Source: Euborellia annulipes
Lineage: Eukaryota > Arthropoda > Insecta > Dermaptera > Anisolabididae
Assembly (NCBI GenBank): GCA_023213315.1
Contig: JAKCPI010007825.1
Coordinates: 62,001 to 126,000 of the forward strand
DNA length: 64,000 nt
Direction: 5' to 3'
In this document: one piece after another, positions 11,535-22,620 of the stretch
How the letters are laid out: every line of letters starts with the position of its first letter
Numbering within the stretch: the stretch's first letter is position 1
Made by a program: the position numbers and the translations under genes
Notes under the pieces: model-generated
Databases searched by the model: none
What the model was told of the DNA's origin: nothing
Seen by the model: the letters and a program-made list of their open reading frames with translations, nothing else

Positions 11535-11815
11535 GCCCAAGGGGCTTGGAGTAGTTGGTAGCGTGCCTACCTTCTATACCGAACGTCTCGGGTTCGGACC
11601 CCAGGCAGTCCGATGATTTTATTTAAGGCATTTGGATACCAAATGACTTAAATAAAAATGCCTGGACCCCCCAATTGATATATTAAACATACTGATTATC
11701 GTAAAAGTCTTAAATGGCCTCAGTTGCCGAAAAGACTGTGTGAATGTGTGTGTGAATGTGAGTGTGAATGAGAAAAAAAGTGTGAATGTTTTTTTTATAA
11801 AAAAAAAAAAAAAAA
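11535..11815 (+). mobile_element. SINE-A copy, essentially full length
   Basis: The head GGCTTGGAGTAGTTGG holds an A box, followed by the B box GGGTTCGGACCCC, the central hairpin, the AGTTGCCGAAAAGACTGTGTG block, GTGTGAATG repeats and an A-rich tail of 15+. Flanked by the exact 10-bp duplication ACTAAAATTA. Confidence 0.9.
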
Positions 11816-11879
11816 ACTAAAATTAATTATAATAATTAACTAAAATTAACTATAATAATTAAATTGCAATTGGAAGATT

Positions 11880-12045
11880 TTAGCTGGATAAGATGTATAG
11901 GAAAGAACCGGAGAATAAAAACCAGCAATTGATGGACCCTCTCACATCATCTTTAATTGGCAAATATTTATTTTGACTGGCATTACGCCTAGTCATCATC
12001 AGTGCAAACAAATGATTTGGTGGAGGGCCCGTGTGACGGTTTTAA
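11880..12045 (-). mobile_element. Degenerate ribozyme-bearing (PLE-like) element
   Basis: On the minus strand CTGATGA is followed by a stem-loop (GACTAGGCGTAATGCCAGTC), but GAAA has become AAAA. The sequence GGAGAATAAAAACCAGCA near 11920 recurs at 59220, marking the same family. Single arm only. Confidence 0.45.
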
Positions 12046-12289
12046 TTAACTAAAATTAATTATAATAATTAACAGAACAGGTGAATGTAGGCAACCAGCA
12101 TGAAATAAAAAACTTTAAATATCGTCGACGTTCCGGGAACGCATAGCTCACATCTTCAGGACAATAAATTCTTAATATTCCTTAGATTGATACATTTCTG
12201 TTCATACAAAAATATAACAAAATTTGCATATATACCATAAGATGTAGCCAGCTCCCCCCCCTCCCAAGGCTCTGAGTTTTATAAAATTG

Positions 12290-12496
12290 CAATGGAGAAT
12301 TGGAGGTATCAGTCAAATTGGGATTGTCCAGGTTAATAAAACTCCCAGGATAAGACGTTTCGGCCTGAATTTATTTGGCCATCTTCAGGCCGAAACGTCT
12401 TATCCTGGGAGTTTTATTAACCTGGACAATCCCAATTTGGCTGATACCTCCAATTCTCAATTGTAATCACATCACAGCCACAATCTCAAAATCAGC
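12290..12496. mobile_element. Small inverted dimer with PLE-like features, 13-bp TSD
   Basis: A palindrome centred near 12385 has arms CAATTTGGCTGATACCTCC... down to the motif CTGAAGATGG...CCGAAACGTC. The right end extends past the palindrome with a tail containing TGTGGCTGTGATG (minus strand). Flanked by exact TTTTATAAAATTG (12277-12289, 12497-12509). Closely related to 58306-58731. Confidence 0.75.
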
Positions 12497-12562
12497 TTTT
12501 ATAAAATTGTATATTTATTTATTTATAAATTATTTATTAAATTTATAAAACATCAACAATTT

Positions 12563-12607
12563 ATCGTCCTGAAGATGGGAGCGATGCGTTCCCGAAACGT
12601 CGACGAT
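12563..12607 (+). ncRNA. Hammerhead-ribozyme-like motif
   Basis: Stem I ATCGTC / GACGAT (6 bp), core CTGAAGA, an extra U, stem II GGGA / TCCC, GAAAC and GTC. Stem III would be only the AC/GU pairs with no loop, the minimal form known from PLE hammerheads, which act as dimers. Confidence 0.6.
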
Positions 12608-12655
12608 TTAAAGTTTTTTATTTCATGTGGATGCCTACATTCACCTGTTTTGGAT

Positions 12656-13111
12656 AATTATTTACTTTAGAATTATAATCTAATTTAAGATGAAATAGTG
12701 TATCTAATCTCCGTTTGAATCCTAATTAAAAAAAATCAAAATATTTAAAATATGAAATTTGTATCCATTCAACAAGTGTCAATAGACCAACCAATAGATG
12801 GAAAGAAAAATGTAAAATTCGAAATTGTAGCCTAAATTTAAATTGAATAAATTAAATATTATTATTTGGCCAAAATATATAGCCCTTTATTTTATTCAAT
12901 TTAAACTATAATTAGCATAACCAACCCTTGTTATGTAACTCAAAAAGATAAGAAACGGCGGAAAACATCTTATGCGAATGCATTGGACTATTTCGTCAAA
13001 GTCAAATTTTCGAAAGGGCTGAAATAAAGCTTGAGAAAAAAATATTAAAAGCCTCTCTAAAGGATACACTAGTCATAGTAAGAAGGACGGGACTATATTA
13101 AGAACAAAAAA
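12656..13111. other. No feature recognised
   Basis: AT-rich, no coding signal. Confidence 0.4.
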
Positions 13112-13780
13112 ATTCTCTTGTATTCGGTGAAAGGTGTGTTCTGTGCTTGTCACACCAGATTTGTGTCAACATAGGTTTCCAGAGGTATAGCCATTTGGAT
13201 ACCAAATGGCTTAAATAGAAAAGCCTGGACCCCCAATAGATATTATAAATAATAACGGTTATCGTCAAAGTCTTAAATGGTCTAAGTTGCCGAAAAGACT
13301 GTGAAGCGAGTGTGAGTGTGAATGAGAAGAAAGTGTGAGTATTTAAAAAAAAAAGTACAAGAGTAAAGAAAGTGTGCTTCAAACAATTTTGAGGGCAAAA
13401 TGAGAATATAGATTTTAAAGAGTATTGAAAAAATAAAGGATTTATGGAATTTTAATCAAAATTGTTGGAGTGAATTTTGAGAAAATCGAAAAAAAAACTA
13501 AAAAAGCACATCAGTAAAGTAAATCTTTTGCCCGATTTTGTTCAAAAGCATCGTGTTACGTGCCAAGAGGGAACCTAAAATAAATAGCAAATTTCAATTT
13601 CCTAGCTCTTTTTATTCTTGAGATATTTTTTTCACAAACAGAGCATTTATTACTTTCTCTTATTTGGATTCAGGGGGCCTCAAAACGTATATTTCAATCA
13701 AAATCTCGACATCGAATTTTTTATATGAAACCAATTCTTTCTCTCATTATATCTTAACAAAAATACCTATAGGTTAAACA
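13112..13780 (-). repeat. Family R1 copy split by SINE-A
   Basis: A partial right hairpin at 13112-13165, then a SINE insertion, then the body to the left hairpin, which is eroded. Confidence 0.75.
13187..13354 (+). mobile_element. SINE-A copy, head missing
   Basis: Begins inside the central hairpin (AGCCATTTGG) and runs to an A-rich tail. 5' truncation is common for SINE/LINE insertions. Confidence 0.8.
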
Positions 13781-14579
13781 AAGTAATAACGAATAGAGAG
13801 GAAACGAACAAAAGATATGGTCGCGGTTCGAAATTTCTCATGCCCAAATATATCAATACCAAATCTCAAAAGTATCAATAGTTGTTACAAACACTCTCTA
13901 TATAAATATAAATCACACAAAGTTGAAATTGTTGAGATTAAATATTTCTTTTCCACTAAAGTAAGGGTCAGAAAAAGTTAACCTATTCCAAGTGAATGGA
14001 ATAAAATTAAATCATTTTATTATCTTTTAATAAGTAACTCTTTGAATTGATCAAAAATTAATATATCAGCATATATTTACTTTAAAAATGAATTTAAAAT
14101 GTAAAAGTTATTTACCAATTTCCGGAACTAAAATCGCCGAACTCAGGTACCACGGCGGAGTTGAAGCAATTCTCTCGCCTTACTGGCGCATACAGATAAG
14201 ATATCCAGGTTGGTAGCCGTTCAGGACCGGCTGTAACAAGAATCAAAGCTTGTATCAATAGGTCTGTGTGCGAATACTATGTGTGTGGGAGCACAAAGGG
14301 AATATTATATTATTTCGCAAGCAATTATTTTTATAATTATAATTAATTATATATATTTTATCTATATTATAACACTCACAGCCTCTATCTATGACTTAGT
14401 TAAGTCCGAAAAGAATCGAGATGTTTTTGAATACTAATATCTAATTCAAATATATAAATCTCGAAAATATTTAATTATTTTTATTGTTTAAAAATTCATA
14501 ATCTAAATGTATGATAGGTATAGGAGCAAAAATTTTCATTTATTTCTATTTTCGTTTTGAATACTAATTAAGCGTAATT
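13781..14579. other. No gene recognised; GC-rich patch at 14120-14240
   Basis: The patch contains CGCC/GGCG-rich sequence and possible donor-like GGTTGGTAGC, unlike its AT-rich flanks. None of its frames gave a recognisable protein. It may be an old exon, a promoter or a repeat. Confidence 0.3.
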
Positions 14580-14990
14580 AAAAAAATCTGGTGTGACAAG
14601 CACAGAACACAACTTTAGATTACCGAAGGTAAGAGAAAGTTGTGTGCTGTGGCTTGTCACACCAGATTTTTTGTGTCGGCATGTATTTAGTTTCCGACAG
14701 TACGGTACATTCGATTTTCAAGATGTACATAAGTATGGCAAAATATTTATATTTTGTTACCATAGCAACCATTTCTCCTATCTTTTCTATGGAGTACAAT
14801 AGTAAAGTGGTCTTTAGAAAATTTCAATGACAAAATGAGAATATACATTTTATAGAGAATCTAAAAAAATAAATTGATTTTTGGGGAATTTGGTTCAAAA
14901 AAAAAATTGTTGGAGCGAATTTTGAGAAAATTCGAAGAAGAAAAAAACTGAAAAAGTGCATCAGTAAAGTACTAGCAAGGCAGAAGGCAG
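14580..14990 (-). repeat. Family R1 copy, left part missing
   Basis: An intact right hairpin (14581-14672), then the body to the TACTAG landmark where it is cut by the next element. Confidence 0.8.
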
Positions 14991-14994
14991 CCAG

Positions 14995-15228
14995 CAAAGA
15001 GAAAAAAATTAATTAGATTTCGAGAACTCATCATTCTCATGTTCAGGTCGATAAATTGTTAATACTTCTCAATCAATTTTGGTGCTGGTGCTTCCTGCTC
15101 ACATAAAAAATACAGCCCATTGTAATTTTCTTATGCAACCAATGGCAATAGCTATCCACTTAAGCGGTAATAATTGATCGTCCTGAAGATGGGAATGATG
15201 CGTTACCGAAACGTCGACGAAATCTAAT
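14995..15228. mobile_element. Ribozyme-bearing element with a degenerate inverted partner
   Basis: The plus-strand motif at 15178-15220 is intact in outline. An eroded inverted copy lies at 15010-15060 (AATTAGATTTCGAG...). The right end was the target of the following dimer. Confidence 0.55.
15178..15220 (+). ncRNA. Hammerhead-ribozyme-like motif
   Basis: Stem I TCGTC / GACGA is perfect, core CTGAAGA, GAAAC, GTC. Stem II is weakened by one mismatch (GGGA against TACC), so this copy may be inactive. Confidence 0.5.
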
Positions 15229-15482
15229 TAGATTTAAACTTTCGACCGTTGGTTCTCGTTGAAACATTTTGTAAATTAAAATTAAATATACAAATTAAAC
15301 ACTAGGTTATTTGTTTCATAGGTTTTATTAATTAAAAAATTAATGCTTGATACGTATTTCGACAATTTCTTGTCATCATCAGAAGTCTTCTGATGATGAC
15401 AAGAAATTGTCGAAATACGTATCAAGTGTTAATTTTTTAATTAATAAAACCTTTGAAACAAATAACATAGTGTCTAATTTGT
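15229..15482. mobile_element. Head-to-head inverted dimer carrying two ribozyme-like motifs
   Basis: An almost perfect palindrome (15290-15482) has CTGATGATGACAAG and its inverse meeting at the centre. The left end has an extra non-palindromic tail (15229-15289). Flanked by GAAATCTAATTA (15217-15228 and 15483-15494). A related copy is at 52176-52372. Confidence 0.75.
15387..15430 (+). ncRNA. Hammerhead-ribozyme-like motif with canonical CUGAUGA
   Basis: Core CTGATGA, an extra U, perfect 5-bp stem II GACAA / TTGTC with a GAAA tetraloop, GAAA, then ATACGTAT. The last gives a 3-4 bp stem III before the cleavage-site C, so this family might fold as a monomer. The mirror copy is on the minus strand at about 15346-15389. 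Confidence 0.6.
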
Positions 15483-15618
15483 ATATTTAATTGAAATCTA
15501 ATTAATTTTTTTTCTACAATATATACTGTCTGCCTTCACTTTCCTAGTCCTCTATACTTGTTTTCATATTGTAACGTTACAGCTCCTAAACAGAACAAAG
15601 GGCCACCAATAAATGTTA

Positions 15619-17042
15619 TTTCTTTTAATAGAGCGGGCGTGGAGGTAGTTGAGTATGAAAATTGAGGACCGAATTTGACAATGGATTTGGGCTAAGAATA
15701 GCTCCCAGAATAAGGATCCGGATCTTGCCGGGCCAATTTTTGGTCCAATTTTTTTACCCCCACCCCTCTTATTTCCATAGGAAATCAATGGAATGCATGT
15801 AAGATGATGTGAAGATTTGAATTATGGTCAAATTCGAGACTAAAACCTCAAACAATGAAAAAACTGTCTTGTCAGCAACTGAGGGGATCCTCTAGAGTCC
15901 CCTGAGAAGTACTATCTTGCCACCAGTTGTGGTGGTCCCCTCTAACCCCTTCATCTCTTTTCTCTCTCTTTGTTATAAATTTAAATATACGCTTTAACCA
16001 TGCCAAATTGGGGGACCGAATTATGTTCATAATCCACTAGCTGGTATCCCAATCAATGAAAAATACTATCTTGCCGCCAACTGAGGTGGTCCCCTTTAAC
16101 CCCTTCACCTTTCTCTCTCTCTGTTATAAATTTAAATATACGGCTTTAACATCATGCAAATTGTGGGGACCCAATTATGTTCATAATCCACTAGCTGGTA
16201 TCCCAATCAATGAAAAATACTATCTTGCCGCCAACTGAGGTGGTCCCCTCTAACCCCTTTACCTCTTTCTCTCCCTTTATTATACATTTGGATGTACTGT
16301 CTTAAAACCATCCCAAATTGTGGGGACCGGCAATTATGCTCATAATCTACTACCTGGTGTATTTATATTAAAGGGAGATAAAAGAGGTGAAGAGGTTAGA
16401 GGGGACCACCACAACTGGTGGCAAGATAGTATTTTTCATTGATTGGAGCACCAGGTAATGGATTATGAACATAATTGCCGGTCCCACAATTTGGCATGAT
16501 TAAAGCCGTATATTTAAATTTATAACAAAGAGAGAGAAAAGAAGTGAAGGGGTTAAAGGGGACCACCTCAGTTGGCGGCAAGATAGTATTTTTCATTGAT
16601 TGGGATACCAGCTAGTGGATTATGAACATAATTGCCGGTCCCCACAATTTGGCATGGTGTTAAAGCCGTATATTTAAATTTATAACAAAGAGAGAGAAAA
16701 GAGATGAAGGGGTTAGAGGGGACCACCACAACTGGTGGCAAGATAGTACTTCTCAGGGGACTCTAGAGGATCCCCTCAGTTGCTGACAAGACAGTTTTTT
16801 CATTGTTTGAGGTTTTAAGTCCTCGAATTTGACCATAATTGCAAATCTTCACATCATCTTAGCATGCATTCCATTGATTTCCTATGGAAATAAGAGGGTG
16901 GGGGTAAAAAAAAATTGGACCAAAAATTGGCCCAAGATCCATCCTTATTCTGGGAGCTATTCTTAGCCCAAATCCATTGTCAGAATTCGGTCCTCAGATT
17001 TTGCATACTCAACACCTCCAGCGCCTGGTCTATAAAAGAATT
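15619..17042. mobile_element. 1.42-kb palindromic element with satellite-filled arms
   Basis: The outer arms pair from TTTCTTTTAATAGAGCGGGC (left) to its inverse at 17015-17042. They continue through GTTGAGTATG, AGGACCGAATT and GGGGATCCTCTAGAG. The inner part of each arm is a ~160-bp tandem repeat (GGTGGTCCCC ... TTCATAATCCACTAGCTGG ... ACTATCTTGCC): about three units from 15905 and two to three inverted units to 16745. The centre is near 16370. There is no coding capacity and the class is unknown. Confidence 0.75.
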
Positions 17043-17552
17043 TTAATTCATCTCAAATATTAATAAGCACGGTGTCGTGAACAGGAGAGGGGTTCAAACC
17101 CCTTCTCCATGCCCGAAATTAAAAAAAAAAAGAAATAGATAAAAATATGATAACTATCGTAAGCTTTATATAGAAAGAAATTAAGAATTATAAAAAATTT
17201 TCTATTCTTTAAAATTAATTCATTTGGGGGTGAAAGGAAAAATCACTCGGATCGTTCAACCTCCCCCCCCCCCCCTCTCCTGGCTAAGATACTGATTAGT
17301 AGGACAAACCATGACTAACGGAAATATTTCCAAAGAGAAAATATAATATAATAATATTAGCTCAGGTAATCTGTATTTACGATAAACGTCCACACGTAAG
17401 CCTCTAAAAATGGCTTATATTTTCATTTATGAAAACAATTTGTTATCTTGATTAATTCAGAAAGTGTGAATCAATTGTCAAGAATTAATTAATGTTTATA
17501 TTATTATTCCTTTATATGAAAAAAAAATTTTAATTTAAAATTTTCAGCCTTC
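17043..17552. other. No gene recognised
   Basis: A GAGGGGTTCAAACCCCTTC hairpin near 17085 resembles a tRNA T-arm, but no other tRNA parts surround it. Confidence 0.35.
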
Positions 17553-17658
17553 AGTCGCGAGTTCGGACCCCAGGCAGTCCGATGATTTTATTTAAGCCAT
17601 TTGGATACCAAATGGGTGAGTGTGAGTGTGAATGAGAAAAAGTGTGTTAAAAAAAAAC
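17553..17658 (+). mobile_element. SINE-A fragment with internal deletion
   Basis: The B box and the first hairpin arm are joined directly to the GTGTGAATG tail, removing the middle block. Confidence 0.75.
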
Positions 17659-17715
17659 TCAATAATTAAGTACTTAATAAATATCAGGACTATATTTTCT
17701 CAACATGTCAAAAAA

Positions 17716-17988
17716 CAGGGACGTATATAGAAAATTTTTTCGGGGGGGGGGGGGGTGGCTCGAACTCAAAAATTTTTCTGCTGAAAATTTTTTTTTTAAG
17801 AAACTATATTTTTTCCACACCAAATTTTTTGCGGAACATTTTTGCTATTGTGGAACCAAAGTTGTCCATCCTGCGGAAAAATTTGTTGCGCTGATGTCTG
17901 TATATCCCTATATATGTATATGTGTTTGGGAAATTTCGGGGGGGGGGGGGGGCGGGCCCCTCGCCCCCCCCCCTTATATACGCCCCTG
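17716..17988. mobile_element. hAT-like MITE
   Basis: Ends CAGGGACGTATATAG and TATATACGCCCCTG, flanked by the exact 8-bp duplication TCAAAAAA. Long poly-G and poly-C tracts lie just inside the ends. Confidence 0.85.
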
Positions 17989-18024
17989 TCAAAAAAGTTA
18001 TATAAGTTATCTAAGTAGAAAAAA

Positions 18025-18285
18025 GCCCTCGGGGCTTGGCGTAGAGGTTAGCGTGCTAACCTCGTATACCAAACATCGCGGGTTCGGACCCCAGGCAGTC
18101 CGATGATTTTATTTAAGCCATTTGGATACCAAATGGCTTAAATAAGAATGCCTGGACCCTAATGTAGAAAAATTCATAAATAACTGTTATCATCAAAGTC
18201 TTATATGGTCTAAGTTGCCGAAAAGACTGTGTGAATGTGAGTGTGAATGAGAAAAAAGTGTGCCAATGTTTAAAAAAAAAAAAAA
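18025..18285 (+). mobile_element. SINE-A copy, full length
   Basis: The best head in the window: TGGCGTAGAGG matches the A-box pattern exactly and GGGTTCGGACCCC is the B box, separated by the usual ~35 bp. Hairpin, conserved block and poly(A) follow. An imperfect duplication AAGTAG-A-rich flanks it. Confidence 0.9.
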
Positions 18286-18540
18286 AAGTAGGAAGAAAAC
18301 AGGCATATTATTAATATGATAAGAGCTGAAAAAGTTATAAAATTCTGTTTTAATACCATGCGTTATCACTCAAGAAAAAAAAAGTCGAAGCATTTTTTTT
18401 TTTTTATCATCGATATCGAATTTTTGAAGCGATCGCAATAGTTTTTATGTATTTTACAATATTACAAATTTCGTTAAACGAAAATAATATTGTAATATGT
18501 AATAAACTGTTGTAAACGTTAAAAATTATTATGGGGGGGG

Positions 18541-18655
18541 GGGACGGAAAAGAGCAACAGTCACCACAATCGTTGCAGTTAAGGAATTCCAAGCGCGGCG
18601 AAAGTTCGGGATTGGTGACACCGAGCATTCAGAATGTGGAACGTCCCCAGTAGCC
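18541..18655 (+). repeat. GC-rich ~110-bp dispersed repeat, copy 1
   Basis: Matches 62818-62922 over its whole length despite scattered changes (AGAGCAACNGTCACCACAATC, CGGGATTGGTGAC, GTGGAACGTCCC). It is the only strongly GC-rich conserved block outside known families. Identity unknown; it could be a structured RNA head of a retroelement. Confidence 0.6.
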
Positions 18656-19127
18656 ATCGATACATTGTAATTTAAAATATATATAATAAAGTCATACCCC
18701 TAAATAGCCTCAGTAGTACTGGAAACAAAAGAATTTTGATTAAAAAAAAATGAAAAATTTGTATTTAAAATAATTTTGGCTACCTACCCTAATAATTTTA
18801 AACTTCTTTAGAGAGTAGTTTTCCCTTTATACAAAAATTTAAAAAATTTCAACAAGATCCTACGGTCTTTATTTTCTTTCATCAGGAGCCTATTTCTAAA
18901 TAGGCTAAAAAGGCTGCAGCCTAGAACGTCATAAATTTTTATGGGCCGTAGTTTGACAATTTTTTCAATATTTAAAACGTTAATAATATTTTCCGTATGA
19001 ATATTAGTATACATTTAGCGTATAAAACATTGTATAAATCAAATATGAACTATTGAAGGGGCGGCAAATGGATTTTAGCGGCAGCATACTCTTAAATCCT
19101 GCCCTACTTTCTTCAAATATAAAAGTT
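18656..19127. other. No feature recognised
   Basis: AT-rich, nothing identifiable. Confidence 0.4.
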
Positions 19128-19129
19128 AA

Positions 19130-19250
19130 AAATCTGGTGTGACTGGCGCACAGCACACAACTTTCTCTTACCCTTCGGTAAGAGAAAGTTGTGCACCGTG
19201 CTGGTCACACCAGATTTTTTGTGTCGAGATATATTTAGTTTCCCATAGCA
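19130..19250 (-). repeat. Family R1 right-hairpin fragment
   Basis: A complete hairpin (AATCTGGTGTGAC ... GTCACACCAGATT) with about 35 bases of body. Confidence 0.8.
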
Positions 19251-19619
19251 CCTTAGTTTCAAACTTGCATTTTAAATGTTGATTGCTTGAAATAAACTAT
19301 GGTTATTTTTCAAAATTTTAATCTCATATTTGGACATTTTATACACAATATAGAATCGTAAATAAATACAAAATTTCATAAGAATTGGAAAAAAAAATTT
19401 TAAATGCGTAAAAAGTTCCAAAGGGGACCCCCTTTTGAATCGAAATTAACATACAAATCCCTATAGGAAATTAACATTAGGCCTATGAGAGAAGGCGGAG
19501 AGACAGGCGATAATGTTTGCAAGTGAGAGAGAGAGAGAGAGAGTGATATATGTTTTCCCGGAAACAATTAAAGACAGAAATAAAAATTAAAAAAAAATGG
19601 GAATTTAAATAATAATTGA
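19251..19619. other. No gene; short (GA)n tract
   Basis: AT-rich; a (GA)n microsatellite lies at about 19526-19542. Confidence 0.4.
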
Positions 19620-19795
19620 TTTTTTTTTTTTTTTTTTTTTTTAAACATTCACACTTTTTTCTCATTCACACTCACATTCACACACACATTCATACAGTCT
19701 TTTCGGCAACTTAGGCCATATAAGACTTTAGACGATAACCGTTGTAGAGAATATATCTATTGTGGGGCCAGGCATTTCTATTTAAGCCATCTGGT
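19620..19795 (-). mobile_element. SINE-A copy, head missing
   Basis: A poly(T) start of 20+ (the A-tail on the minus strand) through to the first arm of the central hairpin, where it stops. Confidence 0.8.
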
Positions 19796-19839
19796 AAATT
19801 GATTTTTAATCTAATAAAAAGAAAAAGATTTAAATTCCG

Positions 19840-22270
19840 TTACCATGGCAACCATTTCTATCTTTCCTATGAAGAACAAGAGTAAAGTGGTCTCCAGAAG
19901 ATTTCAACGGCAAAATGAGAATATACATTTTAAAGAGCATCTAAAAAATAATTGATTTATGAATTTTAAAAAAAATCCTTGGAGGGAATTTTGAGAAAAT
20001 CGAAAAAAACTGAAAAAGTACATCAGTAAAGTACTAGTACTTTTTGGCAGATTTTGTTCAAAAGCTTATTTTGAGATTCTTCTAAGGTACCTAAGTTAAA
20101 TATAAAATTTCAATCCGGTAGCTCAATTCCTTCATGCTAAAAAAATCGTTACACACACACAGACACACAGACACACGCACACACACACACACGCACACAC
20201 ACAGACCAATTTCCGGGACCCACTTTTTTGCACTCAGGGGACCTCAAAACATGTATATCCATCAAAATCTCGACATCGAATTTTTGACATGATCGCATTA
20301 CTTTCTCTCCTATATATTTCATATATGGGTGATTCTTTTACAAACCGAACACTTTCTGACCGACATGTTTTTGATTTGGATGAAATTTTTTTTACGGGTT
20401 CTATAACGAAAAAAAAGATAGCCATCCGCGAGGATTTTCTTTTTACTTTAATATTTTGGGAAATATCAAGGGTCGAAAATGTGAAAATTTGATGATTTTC
20501 TGCTTAGACGCTCACTTTTAAAAATTCATAACTCTGGTTCTATTTGAGCTAGAAAAAAACTTTTTTTACCATTTTAAAGCTAAAAGACTGAACTTTAAGA
20601 AAAAAATTGTTCCACCAAAATTTATTAAAGATTTCACATTGTTATCAACAATTGAAATCTTTAAATCGATTTTTAACAATGGGGCCCCAAATGTATTGCA
20701 TTTTTATTATAACCATCGCATTCTACGTCGAATTTTATACCGATAACGGTTTTTTAATCGTTGGAGAATCAATTAGTACTATTGAAAAAAAAACCCGCCA
20801 AGTGCTCTCATGCGGTAAAATGACGTCATATCAAAAATAAGAAAAAAAGTCCGGGGGCATTGAACCACTCTTTCCAAAACTATATTTAGATTTAATGTAG
20901 CTTTTATGGTCAAGTAGCTATCCGTTGCACAAGTAGGGCTATTTTTCGATATTTTTTTGCCTAAAAAATGAGGTTTTTCGAGAAAAAAACCAATTTTGGA
21001 GTTAATTACTCGGGATTTTTTTACTTATTCTATTAGAGGTTTTCTTTCTGCACCAAATGACATCCCATTTAGTCAGATCTGATTAGCCGTTCAGAATCTA
21101 TAGGGGTTTAAACTTTCAAATTAGAATTTCCCGCAGAACGGTAAAATAAAATGGTAGGAAAAAAATAAATGGTGAAATCTTTAGCTGAAAACTCATTCTT
21201 TCTAACCGTATATTTCCCATAATTATACCTCTTAAGACAGAGGAGTTATTCAAGCCGATAAACTTTTTCGTTCATGCTCTAGGGCAAGAAAAAAATCTTT
21301 GCACGAAAAAGTTTATCGGCTTGAATAACTCCTCTGTCTTAAGAGGTATAATTATGGGGAATATACGGTTAGAAAGAAGGAGTTTTCAGCAAAAGATTTC
21401 ATCATTTATTTTTTTCCTATCATTTTATTTTACCGCGCTGCGGTAAATTCTAATTTGAAAGTTTAAACCCCTGTAGATTCCGAACGGCTAATCAGATCAG
21501 ACTAAATGGGATGTCATTTGGTTCAGAAAGAAAACCTCTAATAGAATAAGTAAAAAAATCCCGAGTAATTAACTCCAAAATTAGTTTTTTTCTCGAAAAA
21601 CCTCATTTTTTAGGCAAAAAATATCGAAAAATAGCCCTACTTGTGCAACGGATAGCTACTTGACCATAAAAGCTACATTAAATCTAAATATAGTTTTGGA
21701 AAGAGTGATTCAATGCCCCCGGACTTTTTTTTTCTTATTTTTGAAATGACGTCATTTTACCGCATGAGAGCACTTGGCGGGGGTTTTTTTTCAATAGTAC
21801 TAATTGATTCTCCATCGATTAAAAAACCGTTATCGGTATAAAATTCGACGTAGAATGCGATGGTTATAATAAAAATGCAATACATTTGGGGCCCCATTGT
21901 TAAAAATCGATTTAAAGATTTCAATTGTTGATAACAATGTGAAATCTTTAATAAATTTTGGTGGAACAATTTTTTTCTTAAAGTTCAGTCTTTTAGCTTT
22001 AAAATGGTAAAAAAAGTTTTTTTCTAGCTCAAATAGAACCAGAGTTATGAATTTTTAAAAGTGAGCGTCTAAGCAGAAAATCATCAAATTTTCACATTTT
22101 CGACCCTTGATATTTCCCAAAATATTAAAGTAAAAAGAAAATCCTCGCGGATGGCTATCTTTTTTTCGTTATAGAACCCGTAAAAAAAAATTTCATCCAA
22201 ATCAAAAACATGTCGGTCAGAAAGTGTTCGGTTTGTAAAAGAATCACCCATATAGGGTACGAGAAAGTAA
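19840..22270 (-). repeat. Family R1 copy split by the 1.9-kb palindrome
   Basis: The body runs 19840-20326 and includes a (CA)n tract at 20150-20205. The left hairpin is cut inside its TA-rich loop by the palindromic element and resumes at 22250 with the arm GTACGAGAAAG. Confidence 0.85.
20327..22249. mobile_element. 1,923-bp near-perfect foldback element
   Basis: Two arms of about 944 bp (20327-21270 and 21305-22249) are inverted copies with only a few differences, around a ~34-bp loop. Ends are GGGTGATTCTTTTAC and its inverse. The flanking ATAT on both sides fits a 4-bp duplication in an R1 hairpin loop. There is no reading frame longer than about 80 codons, and the two arms encode mirror images of the same short frames. 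Low divergence between arms suggests recent formation or arm-to-arm conversion. A fragment is at 39187-39325. Superfamily not recognised. Confidence 0.85.
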
Positions 22271-22499
22271 AAATAAGAAAATTTTAAGGTAGGCCTAACA
22301 CAAAGAGAAAATTAGTGTATCCTGGTGGCATTTATTAAATATTAATTAACACAATCATTAAAAAGACGGCACTTCCTAACGAAGGAAACATTTTGTCGTC
22401 TGAAACGTTAGTATTTTAGTGGACTTATGTCTGAAAAATATTAAACGAATTTTTAATAAAAGTGTAAAATGGCTGTTATTTATTAATCTTAAGGAAGGT

Positions 22500-22620
22500 A
22501 GATTTGCAGCCAGGAGAATAAAAAACTATTTTAATTTCTTTTGGTCGACGTTTCGGACCCCAAACGCGTCCTTCTTCGGGACCAAAGATTGTTAAAAAGC
22601 ACACATGGATTTTGTTATCA
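22500..22620 (-). mobile_element. Single-arm ribozyme-bearing element
   Basis: Carries the motif below and a TGCAGCCAGGAGAATAAAA edge shared in form with other such loci. No inverted partner found. A weaker look-alike lies just upstream at 22375-22430. Confidence 0.5.
22540..22586 (-). ncRNA. Hammerhead-ribozyme-like motif
   Basis: On the minus strand: stem I TTTGGTC / GACCAAA (7 bp, perfect), core CCGAAGA, one A, stem II GGAC / GTCC, GAAAC, GTC. The core has C for U at its second position. Confidence 0.55.

Larger units (their letters stand above)
11440..12072. repeat. 23-bp AT satellite, broken by two insertions
   Basis: The unit is AATTATAATAATTAACTAAAATT. About four units lie at 11448-11534, two after the SINE (11816-11870), and part of one after a second insertion (12045-12072). 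The array was contiguous before SINE-A (11535-11815) and a ribozyme-like element (11880-12045) entered it. Confidence 0.85.
12066..12655. mobile_element. Inverted pair of ribozyme-bearing arms
   Basis: The outer arms (12066-12175 and 12550-12655) are inverted copies ending in ACAGGTGAATGTAGGC and its inverse. Each carries a hammerhead-like motif pointing outward. The minus-strand motif (12121-12161) has GGAAC in place of GAAAC. The space between holds a second, smaller inverted dimer with its own duplication. Confidence 0.7.

Noticed and set aside
17070..17110. T-arm-like GGGGTTCAAACCCC
   Set aside because: No D-arm, anticodon arm or acceptor partner nearby.
18025..18110. Possible tRNA gene
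   Set aside because: A and B boxes are present, but the acceptor and anticodon stems do not form and the unit continues as a SINE with poly(A).
20289..21969. Two similar ~70-codon frames, one on each strand
   Set aside because: They are the two arms of the 1.9-kb palindrome read in mirror; no conserved protein character.
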